From: JAVXCQ01 sp036659415 | Lineage (GTDB): Bacteria; Bacillota; Negativicutes; Acidaminococcales; Acidaminococcaceae | Reading direction: 5' to 3' | Assembly (NCBI GenBank): GCA_036659415.1 | Contig: JAVXCQ010000016.1 | Coordinates: 1 to 50,460, forward strand | Length of the DNA: 50,460 nucleotides | In this document: piece after piece, positions 33,301-40,811 of the stretch | Layout: every line of letters starts with the position of its first letter | Numbering within the stretch: position 1 is the stretch's first letter | The notes under the pieces: generated by a model | Database searches by the model: none | What the model saw: only the letters and a program-made list of their open reading frames with translations | Told to the model about the DNA's origin: nothing | Program-made: the position numbers and the translations under genes

Positions 33301-33572
33301 TTTTTGCCGGTAGCTAAACCATCTGCACAAAGTTTTCTAACCCTGGGTAAATCGTCCTTATAAACACACTCTACCCCACGGTTATTAATGCGTTCTTTCA
33401 TCCCCGCTACCGAATAACCACAAATATTATAATAATTTTCATTGCCATAGAGCAATGTAAAATCCTCATTAAGCTGGATAATGAAAACACCACCACGCCC
33501 TGCCACCTCATATAACTGCAAATCTTCCTTTAAGCGGCTAATCTGTTCTTCTCTTGTCCCTAGCTGTATCAT
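30366..33572 (-). CDS. Hybrid sensor histidine kinase with PAS domains and two receiver domains
   Basis: A 1068-residue hybrid kinase with no membrane segment, so probably cytoplasmic. Several PAS/PAC repeats fill roughly residues 15-540 (for example NENYYNICGYSV and GRPIKAIGTGVDITDQ). HisKA follows with SHEIRTPMNAIIGM carrying the phospho-accepting histidine. The ATPase domain has NDTGCGIN and GGTGLGLAICKNL. Receiver 1 has KALIVDDDVIICEQ and FVDWKMPMMDG; receiver 2 has KLLLVEDHELNIEVA and LMDIRMPVMDG, both with the aspartate. There is no Hpt or output domain, so the phosphate must leave through another protein. ATG at 33572 follows GGGGG by eight bases; a GTG at 33581 is less likely. Confidence 0.88.
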   Translation of the reverse strand: MIQLGTREEQISRLKEDLQLYEVAGRGGVFIIQLNEDFTLLYGNENYYNICGYSVAGMKERINNRGVECVYKDDLPRVRKLCADGLATGKKNIEWEMRMQTGDGQVKTVLVNCLFSTLKGENVLKGFVVDISEQVKLRQELQLTESALSAAIEQVGFKYWEYDMYRDQAVQSQQIVNSFGVPRLLEDYPNSFVKLGVVHPDSVQEFLKLHQQIKKGAKEVKGKIQIVHPDGKVNWDIIKYTTIFDEHGRPIKAIGTGVDITDQVLLEKRYEREVTYRNEVEKNSLIASLRTNLTQNMILDYSSNYEFGNSDGSPLQFAETMAHIADQIPNVEEKELFNQTFNAPVLIAAYQEGQRNFKVEYRRTMPSGDLEWIVTGGQLLKRPETEDVFCFIYSKNIHTDKVTKQLVDSVVGADYDFILQLNVAQGFYTTYNANQERNKLLPEYSGNFDQTNAEYIAAHVLPEDASNCLQWFKVDYIVQRLSQEDAFTVVVGVQDADGTVSRKKVKMFYSDEEQQHVCITCVDVTQIYEEEEQKTQLVKESLELAKQANAAKSEFLSRMSHEIRTPMNAIIGMSAIAAQRINSPKEVADCLAKIGISARFLLALINDILDMSRIDSGKVYIKREKIPFEEFVSNINAIIYDQAETKGVDYDAVVIGLTEDYYIGDQMKLQQVLINLLANAVKFTPSGGKVQFIIRQLRSQKGEAIMRFTINDTGCGINEDFIPHVFEPFTQEHVGSTTLYGGTGLGLAICKNLVSLMGGKIGVRSIEGIGTEFNVEVKLGISEESYNRIKQACNIKLLKMKALIVDDDVIICEQTKHLLVGMGLQAEWVDSGYKAVEQVQEKWQAKDFYDIIFVDWKMPMMDGIETTKRIREIVGPDVTIIIMTAYDWSHIEVEAKRAGVNMLINKPMFSATVVSVLDKIFDEQQDQSLTLEPQYDFQGKKLLLVEDHELNIEVAKLLLEHKGFEVEVAKNGLQGLEKFAVSDTGYYDAILMDIRMPVMDGLTCAQNIRLLDKKDSTTVPIIAMSANAFDEDIDKSSAVGMNAHLSKPIEPQNLFKVLYECIYQTKDL

Positions 33573-33638
33573 CTCTGCCACCCCCTACATTACATACTTA
33601 TATATCATAAGTATAACATTTTTTCTTGCACAGGTGTA

Positions 33639-33694
33639 CAAAAGTAAAAGTAGACAAAAATAGTTTTTACTATTTTTGTCTACTTTTACTTTTG
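33639..33694 (-). terminator. Terminator with perfect 26-bp stem after the EAL gene
   Basis: Bases 33639-33664 are fully complementary to 33669-33694 around a 4-nt TTTT loop. The stem begins one base after the stop codon of the EAL protein gene and is A/T-rich with T-stretches on both strands. It separates that gene from the downstream sensor kinase gene. Confidence 0.75.
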
Positions 33695-33695
33695 T

Positions 33696-36077
33696 TTAAT
33701 TAGCAATTTTCACGCAGTGCATAAAACCTAACACATCACTATTTTCTGTATTAGACATCAGCATAATCGTCGTCCGTACGGTCAGCATTTGTTCTGCGTT
33801 CACCTGTAGTACGTGCACCAGCGACTGCTCTGTATCCCCCCGCCTAAAAGCTTCCTGTAATTTACTCTGCTGAAAAATATTATTAAAGGTTTCCTGCTGC
33901 CGTCCGCCAGAGAGGTGCTTACCTAGGCTGGTGAAATATTCATCGAGAGTAAGACTCTTGTCATAACAAGCTTGCAAGAGCGGATGCTTACTTTTACCCT
34001 CTAATAAACGGTTCTGGGTTACATTGCAAATAATCGCTACCTCTTCTGCAACTTCCCAGATCTGGCGATAATTTTTGTTTTCATTAAATTCACATTCTAT
34101 TTTTCTTAACTTTGCTATTTCCTCTACCAAGCGTTTTTCTGTCTTTTTTTGGACGGTAATATCTGTTACCGCACCATAAAATAAGTGTCGCTCTGCCATC
34201 GCAACAATATGTTTAATCTTAACTTGTAGCCAAATCAATTTGCCCTGCGAATTGTATCTTTCCAATTCACACTTGCAAGCCTTACCGGTAGTAAGCGCCT
34301 CATTGAAAACTCTCATGACCTTTTTTTCTTGTCCCGGTACCAATTTAGTCATTAGGTTCGTTAAGTCTTTAAAAGAACCCTCCTCCTTGCCAATAATTTC
34401 AAAATAGCTTTCATTGGCTCGTATTAGTTCCAGATGGTCACCACAAAGTTCATAAATGGCAATACCACTAATCATACTGTTAAACAAGAGGTTGACCTGG
34501 GCATCGCAAGCCCACAGTTGGTCAATATTGATGGCCACATTTTGGACGCTACCATGTTTTTGCTCCGACTGGTCTTCCAACGACACTAAGACTTCATAAT
34601 CGGCGACGGCCATCGGCCTAGCAAAATAAAAGCCCTGCACATAGTCACAACCAATACTCCAAAGCATATCAGCCTGCTCTTTAGTTTCCACGCCCTCTGC
34701 TACTACCGGTATGGCTAGCCAATTAGCCATGCGCACTACGGCAGAAATAATGTTTTCTGCCCTACCCATTTGGCTACCCGACTGGAAAAACTTCATATCA
34801 ATTTTAATCACATCAATAGCAATATCTTTTAGCACGTTAAGGGAAGAATAACCACTGCCAAAATCATCCATATAAATTTTAAAACCATAGGCGTGCAATC
34901 TCTCCATCAAATCAATCATGACTTGAGGATTGTCCGCATAGGCAGACTCTGTCAGTTCTAAATCCAATAAGGACGGTGCAATTTTATATTTTTCCACCAA
35001 CCCAATTAAATTATGCACAAACTGGGGTTGAGCTAAATTAACCCTAGAAACATTGACAGAAATCGGTAAAACTCTTTTCCCCTCATCCTGCCAGCGCCGC
35101 AAACACTTGCAAACCTGTTCCCATACATAATAATCCAGCTTGGCAATAAACCCATTACGCTCAAAGACTGGAATAAATTCTCCCGGAGAAATTATTCCCT
35201 TAGTAGGATGGATCCACCGAACCAAAGCTTCCGCTCCCGCAATCGTCCGGTCGCGCATATTATATTGTGGTTGTAAATAAATAATAAACTCCTGCCGTGC
35301 CAGTGCGCCTGTCATTTCATTCGTGATTTCCTGATCGTGTATAATAGTGGTCAGCATACTAGGTGTATAAAAAGCATAACTACTAACATAGCTTCCCTTG
35401 CAGGACTTAGCTGCCAGGGTTGCATTGTCGTAGATACTATTCATTTCCATGGTATTGTCCTCAATTAAATAAATCCCGTAGTTAGGCACAATATCATAAG
35501 CCTCACTATAGTTGCGGAGGTTATCTCGATGCAAGACAATTTCATGCAGGACTTCTTCTACTTTTTTATCCCCCAGTGCTACGCATACGCAAAAAACATC
35601 GGCGATAATCCTACCACAAGCGCTTAAAGGATAATTTTTGAGACTTGCTTGTAGTAACTGTGCATTGTAGCGAATTACTTTATCGCCCTCCTCCATGCCA
35701 AAAAACGAATTAATTAGATTAAAGCGATTAATATCATAGCGAATAAAAACAAACTGCTCCTTGGGATGAGCCGCCAGCATTGTCCGCACGGCATTAAAAA
35801 TACCATCTTTATTGTAAAGACCGGTTAAAGTGTCGTAATAGGCAAAATTTTTGCCGGAAATCGTTAATTGTTTTTGAATAACTCCGTCGGGAAGAAAAGT
35901 TAGCAACTCCTGGAATAAACTGCTAAGTTCTCGCTCGCAAGGTTTAATACTAAGTGTTTGTGTTTGCAAGTGGTGCAAACTTTTAACCAAGGAGCCCACC
36001 AGTCCCTTCAAGCTTAGCCCTTGGTCAGGCACTATGTTTTTGCTTGTAGTTTTTTCCGTTTCTTTCTTCATCATCAT
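33696..36077 (-). CDS. EAL-domain c-di-GMP phosphodiesterase with degenerate GGDEF and C-terminal PAS
   Basis: A 793-residue signalling protein without membrane segments. Residues about 80-235 form a GGDEF fold (YYDTLTGLYNKDGIF), but the signature is GRIIADVFCV instead of GGDEF, so cyclase activity is not expected. Residues about 255-500 form an EAL domain with catalytic residues kept: AEALVRW, LELTESAY, MDDFGSGYSSL, IKIDMKF, VAEGVET and QGFYFARP. A PAS domain follows (NESYFEIIG, about 530-650), then an uncharacterised C-terminus. The prediction is c-di-GMP hydrolysis tuned by the GGDEF and PAS parts. It lies 7 nt after the L,D-transpeptidase gene and upstream of the sensor kinase. Confidence 0.88.
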   Translation of the reverse strand: MMMKKETEKTTSKNIVPDQGLSLKGLVGSLVKSLHHLQTQTLSIKPCERELSSLFQELLTFLPDGVIQKQLTISGKNFAYYDTLTGLYNKDGIFNAVRTMLAAHPKEQFVFIRYDINRFNLINSFFGMEEGDKVIRYNAQLLQASLKNYPLSACGRIIADVFCVCVALGDKKVEEVLHEIVLHRDNLRNYSEAYDIVPNYGIYLIEDNTMEMNSIYDNATLAAKSCKGSYVSSYAFYTPSMLTTIIHDQEITNEMTGALARQEFIIYLQPQYNMRDRTIAGAEALVRWIHPTKGIISPGEFIPVFERNGFIAKLDYYVWEQVCKCLRRWQDEGKRVLPISVNVSRVNLAQPQFVHNLIGLVEKYKIAPSLLDLELTESAYADNPQVMIDLMERLHAYGFKIYMDDFGSGYSSLNVLKDIAIDVIKIDMKFFQSGSQMGRAENIISAVVRMANWLAIPVVAEGVETKEQADMLWSIGCDYVQGFYFARPMAVADYEVLVSLEDQSEQKHGSVQNVAINIDQLWACDAQVNLLFNSMISGIAIYELCGDHLELIRANESYFEIIGKEEGSFKDLTNLMTKLVPGQEKKVMRVFNEALTTGKACKCELERYNSQGKLIWLQVKIKHIVAMAERHLFYGAVTDITVQKKTEKRLVEEIAKLRKIECEFNENKNYRQIWEVAEEVAIICNVTQNRLLEGKSKHPLLQACYDKSLTLDEYFTSLGKHLSGGRQQETFNNIFQQSKLQEAFRRGDTEQSLVHVLQVNAEQMLTVRTTIMLMSNTENSDVLGFMHCVKIAN

Positions 36078-36084
36078 ACTCCAA

Positions 36085-36729
36085 TTATTCTTGTATTATT
36101 ACTTCTAGCCCCGGCTTCACTCTTTTTTTCAAATCCGTGATATCCGCATTGTGCATACGGATACAGCCTTCAGAAACCATGGTGCCAAGGGACGCTGGAT
36201 CATGGGTACCATGAATACCAATACCCTCCCACCCCGTTGCCAGGGAAATAAACCAAGGTCCGTAGGCTCCGGCGATAACGCCCTTACCATCATGAAAATC
36301 ATGGGACCAATCGCTAGCATCAATAATTTCCTCAATGGTAAAAGCTCCCGTAGGCGTAGTTAAATCTCCGGCTTTTTGTTTCTGACCGGGATTTTTGCCA
36401 ATAGCGATAAGATAATATTTTTTGACTTCTTCGCCCTGCTTCAAGTACAATTTAAATTCACTTTTGTCAATCACAAGAGTAAGGGGAGTAGTAGCAGCTG
36501 CTGCTACCTGCTCCTCACTTTTATCCGCTTTTGCCAGGGGCAAAGGATTAACCTCTGCCGCCTCACCGGCTGCCACTAGTTTTCCCTGCCCTCCAGGTAG
36601 AAGCCCATTATTATCACAATAAGTAAACCCAAAACCAAGGCCGATTAATAGTAGCATCACTCCTACTATCTCAAGAATTAAATTGCGCTTTTTGCGCTCT
36701 TCTCGCTCGGCACTAAACTCATATTTCAT
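36085..36729 (-). CDS. Membrane-anchored L,D-transpeptidase (YkuD)
   Basis: A 214-residue protein: a charged cytoplasmic start (SAEREERKKRN), one membrane segment (residues about 17-38, EIVGVMLLLIGLGFGFTY), an alanine-rich linker, and a YkuD domain from about residue 80. The catalytic signature is GIGIHGTHDP followed by MVSEGCIRMHN, with the nucleophilic cysteine in GCIRM. It cross-links or attaches proteins to peptidoglycan through meso-diaminopimelate, outside the membrane. It follows smpB by 10 nt and precedes the EAL gene by 7 nt, so it appears inserted into the rnr-smpB transcription unit. Confidence 0.9.
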   Translation of the reverse strand: MKYEFSAEREERKKRNLILEIVGVMLLLIGLGFGFTYCDNNGLLPGGQGKLVAAGEAAEVNPLPLAKADKSEEQVAAAATTPLTLVIDKSEFKLYLKQGEEVKKYYLIAIGKNPGQKQKAGDLTTPTGAFTIEEIIDASDWSHDFHDGKGVIAGAYGPWFISLATGWEGIGIHGTHDPASLGTMVSEGCIRMHNADITDLKKRVKPGLEVIIQE

Positions 36730-36739
36730 CTCTATCCCC

Positions 36740-37207
36740 CTAACGATTACGCTCTTTGAGCGCCCGTTCTACTTCCCTCTTAGCATCTTTATTCGCCATA
36801 TCCTGTCTTTTATCGTACAATTTCTTGCCGGTAGCCACTGCCAGTTCCACTTTAATGCGCCCACGAGCGAAGTATAGTTTGAGCGGTACCAGTGCATAGC
36901 CCTTCTCCTTAGTTTTGCTAATCAAGCGTCTAATTTCTTCTTTGTGCAGTAGCAACCTGCGTGTCCTCAATGGGTCATGGTTGAACTGATTCCCATGGTC
37001 ATAGGGGCTTATATGTAGACCGTAGACGTATACTTCTGCTTCTTTAGTAATTTGTGCATAGCAATCCTTGAGATTTGCTTTGCCGGCACGCAAAGACTTA
37101 ACTTCCGTCCCTACTAGTTCAATACCGGCCTCAAAAGTTTCATGGATGGTATAATCGTGGCGCGCCTTTCTGTTTTCAGCTACGATCTTAATTCCTTGTT
37201 GTGCCAA
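36740..37207 (-). CDS. smpB: SmpB, tmRNA-binding protein
   Basis: A 155-residue SmpB with the family core IVAENRKARHDYTIHETFEAGIEL, GTEVKSLRAGKANLKDCYA and the C-terminal basic tail ending KDAKREVERALKERNR that enters the decoding site. It brings tmRNA to stalled ribosomes. The start chosen is TTG at 37207 because AAGGTGG lies eight bases upstream; a GTG at 37219 would add four residues. It lies 25 nt after rnr in the same operon, and ssrA is 6.5 kb downstream on the same strand. Confidence 0.95.
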   Translation of the reverse strand: MAQQGIKIVAENRKARHDYTIHETFEAGIELVGTEVKSLRAGKANLKDCYAQITKEAEVYVYGLHISPYDHGNQFNHDPLRTRRLLLHKEEIRRLISKTKEKGYALVPLKLYFARGRIKVELAVATGKKLYDKRQDMANKDAKREVERALKERNR

Positions 37208-37232
37208 TCCTCGCACCACCTTGTTTATCTAG

Positions 37233-39557
37233 TTATTTTCTTTTTTTATGTTTGGACTTACTGTTTTTCCCAAATTTGCCGCTAGGTCCGCCTTTATTTT
37301 CTTTACCCGGCACAAATTTGCCTTTTTTCTTCCCCTCGGCTTTTTTACCCATGCCACCGCTGACTTGAGGTTTACCGACCTTTTCCTTGCGGCCTAATAG
37401 TTGTGCTCTGATTTGTTCCCGTTTAGCTTCATTTTCTCCTGCCATAATGAAGTCGATATTCCGCTCTGGAATGTTGACCTGCAGTACTTCGATTTTGACC
37501 TTGTCCCCCAAACGGTAAACCTTGCGTTTGTGCTCACCTATAAGTGAATATTGAGTTTCCATAAATTCATAATAGTCATCGCTAAGGCTGGAAATATGCA
37601 CTAAGCCCTCCACCCCATTAGCCAGTTCCACAAACATACCAAAAGCAGTCACCCCGGAAATCGTACCTTCAAATTCCTCCCCGATATGTGCTGCCATATA
37701 TTCTGTTTTCTTCAAATCAACAGTCGCACGCTCTGCCTCAGCTGCCGCACGCTCCCGCAAAGAAGAATGTTGCGCCCCTTCCGCCAAAACTACTTCCAGT
37801 TTGTCCCTTTGTTTTGAAGACAAAACCGGGTTTTGTAACCAAGCGTGTAAAGTTCGATGAACCATTAAATCCGGATAACGTCTAATCGGTGACGTGAAAT
37901 GGGTGTAATATTCAGCTGCCAAGCCAAAATGCCCAATATTTTCCGTTTGATAAATCGCTTGTTTCAAAGAACGAAGTGCCACGGTAGAAACTAACCGCTC
38001 TTCGGGACGTCCCACCATTTGTGCCAGCGCTTTTTGAATAGCTAGCGGTTGCATTTCCTCGGCAATAGTCAATTTAACATTAAAATTATTCAATAACGTG
38101 GCCAAATTAGTCATTTTTTCCGCATTAGGTAGTTCATGGACACGATAGACAAAAGGCCATTTTTGACTGCTCATGTGTTTAGCCACGGTTTCATTAGCAC
38201 ACAGCATAAACTCTTCAATCACCGCTTCTGCAATACTGCGTTCACGTTGCACAATTTCAATCGGTTTTAACTGTTCATCTAAAATAACCCGTTGTTCCGG
38301 TAAATCAAAATCGATGGCACCACGTGCAGTCCTTTTTTTGCGCAAAATATGGCAGAGTTCTTCCATTTCTTTGAGCATAGGAACAATATCCGCATATTTT
38401 TTGGTCAGCTCAACATCTGCCTCTACCAAAATTTTGCGTACAATACTATAGCTTAAACGATGCCGCACACAAATAACGCTAGGGAAGATTTCATAGTTTT
38501 TAAGCTTGCCTTGCGAATCAAGCACCATCTCGCAGCTAAGCGCTAGGCGGTCTTCATCGGCATTAAGGCTACAGATACCATTAGATAAGCGCTCCGGTAA
38601 CATGGGCAATACCCGGTCTACCAAATAAACACTGGTACCACGTTCCTTGGCTTCTTTATCCAAAATGGCATCTTCTTTAACATAATGGCTAACATCGGCA
38701 ATATACACGCCCAGCAGATAATCCTGCCCTCGTTTTTGGACATAGACAGCATCATCTAGGTCTTTAGCATCATCACCGTCAATAGTCACAATAGGTAACT
38801 TCCGTACATCACGGCGCCCCACTAAATCCGCTTCTTTAATCAGCTTAGGTATCCGTTTTGAAGCATTGAGTACTGCTTCCGGGAAAACCAAAGGTAAATC
38901 ATTTTGCTTGATAATGGAAAGAATTTCTAAGCCAACGTCGCCCACGTTGCCCAAAACCTCAATAATTTTACCCTCGGCATTCTTGTGGTCGGACGGCCAA
39001 GCAATAATCTCCGCTACAACCTTTTGTTGTGGTACGGCTCCGCTGAAATTTTTCCGTGCAATATAGATGTCTTGACCAATACGCTTGTCGTCAGGAACCA
39101 CAAAGCCAAATTCACCATTTTGCTCAAAAGTACCCACGACTTTATTATTCGCATGAGTGACAATTCTAATTATTTCGCCCTCCGGTTTTTTCCCAGCGAT
39201 TTGCGTTTCCACTCTGGCCATCACACGGTCATTGTTCATCGCTCCACCCAAAGCACGGGGCGGCACAAAAACATCCGGTCGTTCACCTTTATTGTCCGGA
39301 ATAACAAAACCAAAACCCTTACTCGTTAATTGAAAACGACCAACAATGAGTCCCATTTTTTCCGGCAAACCAAAGGTGCTAAACCTAGTCTTAATAATCT
39401 CGCCATTATTCTCTAGCTCCACCAAACTTTTCCAAAATTCATTCAGTAGCGGCCCGGTAATGGGTATCTCTGTAATTAATGCTTCTGCATTTAAAGGAGC
39501 ATAGCTCTTACCCCGCATAAACTCTAAGATTGCACCTTTTACTTCCGTAGTTTTCAT
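37233..39557 (-). CDS. rnr: Ribonuclease R
   Basis: A 774-residue RNase II-family 3'-5' exoribonuclease. Two N-terminal cold-shock domains are followed by the catalytic RNB domain with TIDGDDAKDLDDAVY (metal-binding aspartates) and EYYTHFTSPIRRYPDLMVHR. An S1 domain follows (GTISGVTAFGMFVELANGVEGLVHI), and the tail is lysine-rich (KSKHKKRK). RNase R degrades structured RNA and the faulty mRNA released by trans-translation. It overlaps the upstream thioesterase gene by 4 nt and precedes smpB. Confidence 0.97.
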   Translation of the reverse strand: MKTTEVKGAILEFMRGKSYAPLNAEALITEIPITGPLLNEFWKSLVELENNGEIIKTRFSTFGLPEKMGLIVGRFQLTSKGFGFVIPDNKGERPDVFVPPRALGGAMNNDRVMARVETQIAGKKPEGEIIRIVTHANNKVVGTFEQNGEFGFVVPDDKRIGQDIYIARKNFSGAVPQQKVVAEIIAWPSDHKNAEGKIIEVLGNVGDVGLEILSIIKQNDLPLVFPEAVLNASKRIPKLIKEADLVGRRDVRKLPIVTIDGDDAKDLDDAVYVQKRGQDYLLGVYIADVSHYVKEDAILDKEAKERGTSVYLVDRVLPMLPERLSNGICSLNADEDRLALSCEMVLDSQGKLKNYEIFPSVICVRHRLSYSIVRKILVEADVELTKKYADIVPMLKEMEELCHILRKKRTARGAIDFDLPEQRVILDEQLKPIEIVQRERSIAEAVIEEFMLCANETVAKHMSSQKWPFVYRVHELPNAEKMTNLATLLNNFNVKLTIAEEMQPLAIQKALAQMVGRPEERLVSTVALRSLKQAIYQTENIGHFGLAAEYYTHFTSPIRRYPDLMVHRTLHAWLQNPVLSSKQRDKLEVVLAEGAQHSSLRERAAAEAERATVDLKKTEYMAAHIGEEFEGTISGVTAFGMFVELANGVEGLVHISSLSDDYYEFMETQYSLIGEHKRKVYRLGDKVKIEVLQVNIPERNIDFIMAGENEAKREQIRAQLLGRKEKVGKPQVSGGMGKKAEGKKKGKFVPGKENKGGPSGKFGKNSKSKHKKRK

Positions 39558-39958
39558 AGTTCACCCTCATACATCATTTTGGCTTCCGCTTCCGCTGCCA
39601 AAACTCCGTCTTCCTTTATTATTTGGCCTACCATCTCCACCAGGCGGCCCTTTTGACGTTTTTTCCGTCCAATTACTGTTAACTTTTCTCCAATTAAAAT
39701 AGGTTGCCTAAAACGCACTTCTATTTTGGCGGTATAAGCCGCCTTGCCTGTACTAAGATAGAGATAGTTCCCCATCACTTCATCTAACAGCGTACTAATT
39801 AAACCGCCGTGCATTCTTCCATCATAGCTTTGATGTTCCCGCTTCGGTACAAAGGTGGTAATGCACTCGGTGTCGGTGACGCTAAACTTCAACTTAAGGC
39901 CAATGGGATTAGCTTGGCCACAAGCAAAACACCAGGTATATTCTCTAGGCTGTGTCAT
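39554..39958 (-). CDS. PaaI-family hotdog thioesterase
   Basis: A 134-residue single-hotdog protein. The catalytic region is YDGRMHGGLISTLLDEVMGNYL, with HGG and the downstream aspartate of the PaaI/THEM4-like group. An N-terminal CFACGQANPIGLKLKF segment carries two cysteines and is typical of this subgroup. It hydrolyses acyl-CoA thioesters of unknown kind. It sits between the esterase (one base apart) and rnr (4-nt overlap). Confidence 0.85.
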   Translation of the reverse strand: MTQPREYTWCFACGQANPIGLKLKFSVTDTECITTFVPKREHQSYDGRMHGGLISTLLDEVMGNYLYLSTGKAAYTAKIEVRFRQPILIGEKLTVIGRKKRQKGRLVEMVGQIIKEDGVLAAEAEAKMMYEGEL

Positions 39959-39959
39959 T

Positions 39960-40697
39960 TTATTTCTCCTGTAAAAACATTAAAATTTCCTGAAACACTA
40001 CTAATCTATCTTCACTCAACGTTAAAATATGTCCTGATTGTTCAATCCATACTATCCGTTTTCGGGAAGTTGGTAATCGGTCATAAATAAATTGAGCACT
40101 TTCCGGTCTCACTGTATGTTCATGTTTGGCTTGAATAATTAAACAGGGAATGGTAATCCGTGGCAAAATATTTTGGGCACACTCTGCTACCAGCTGTAAA
40201 ACGCTGTCCAAGGCCTTTAGTGGCATGACCTCATAGGCAACACTATACCTAGCCTCCACATTATAGGGTCGTCGCGCTTTCTTCACCCAGGGCAAAAAAC
40301 ATTTGGCTACGCTAACAAAAGGAGCCCGCCAGTCAAATACGTAAATCGGTGTCGACATAAACACCGCACGGTGCACGGGAAGCTCCGCTGCTGCTTTAAG
40401 AGCTAGTAACCCTCCCATAGATAAGCCCACTACACTCACTCGGTCACAAACTTGACTAAGCACTGCATAGCCACGTTCCACTTCCTCGAACCAATCTCTA
40501 GCGGTCATGGTATTCAGTTCCTCCGGGGTTGTTCCGTGTCCCGGCAATAATACTGACAATACTGTATATCCTGCTTGCTGTAAAAAATTTCCTAATAAGC
40601 GCATTTCAGCAGGGGTACCGGTGAAACCATGTATGAGCAAGACACCTTGCTTTCCTCCCGGCAAAAAATATGGTTCAGCTCCTGGCATCATCGTCAA
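39960..40697 (-). CDS. Carboxylesterase (Est30/YvaK-like alpha/beta hydrolase)
   Basis: A 245-residue alpha/beta hydrolase. The oxyanion segment is LLIHGFTGTPAEMRLL, the nucleophile elbow GLSMGGLLAL, and the catalytic histidine lies in QSGHILTLSEDR. The acid position reads QAKHEHTVRPES, where Est30 relatives usually have HD, so glutamate may replace the aspartate. The start is TTG at 40697, seven bases after GGAGGAG. In Bacillus the same gene (yvaK) precedes rnr, and the order is preserved here. First gene of the esterase-thioesterase-rnr-smpB operon. Confidence 0.85.
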   Translation of the reverse strand: MTMMPGAEPYFLPGGKQGVLLIHGFTGTPAEMRLLGNFLQQAGYTVLSVLLPGHGTTPEELNTMTARDWFEEVERGYAVLSQVCDRVSVVGLSMGGLLALKAAAELPVHRAVFMSTPIYVFDWRAPFVSVAKCFLPWVKKARRPYNVEARYSVAYEVMPLKALDSVLQLVAECAQNILPRITIPCLIIQAKHEHTVRPESAQFIYDRLPTSRKRIVWIEQSGHILTLSEDRLVVFQEILMFLQEK

Positions 40698-40729
40698 AGT
40701 TCTTCTCCTCCGCTATCTATACGCTTTTA

Positions 40730-40738
40730 ATTATAGCA
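40730..40738 (-). promoter_or_regulatory. Extended -10 promoter of the esterase-rnr-smpB operon
   Basis: On the minus strand TGCTATAAT (TATAAT at 40735-40730) lies 33 bases before the esterase start codon. A -35 at the right distance is weak. Confidence 0.6.
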
Positions 40739-40763
40739 TTTTCAAAGTCAATATTATAGTAGA

Positions 40764-40800
40764 AGAAAAAAAAGTGCCACATCCCTAAGGACGTGGCACT
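40764..40800 (-). terminator. Terminator of hppA
   Basis: On the minus strand AGTGCCACGTCC-TTAG-GGATGTGGCACT forms a 12-bp stem with one G-T pair, followed by eight T. Confidence 0.92.
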
Positions 40801-40811
40801 CTACTAACTAC

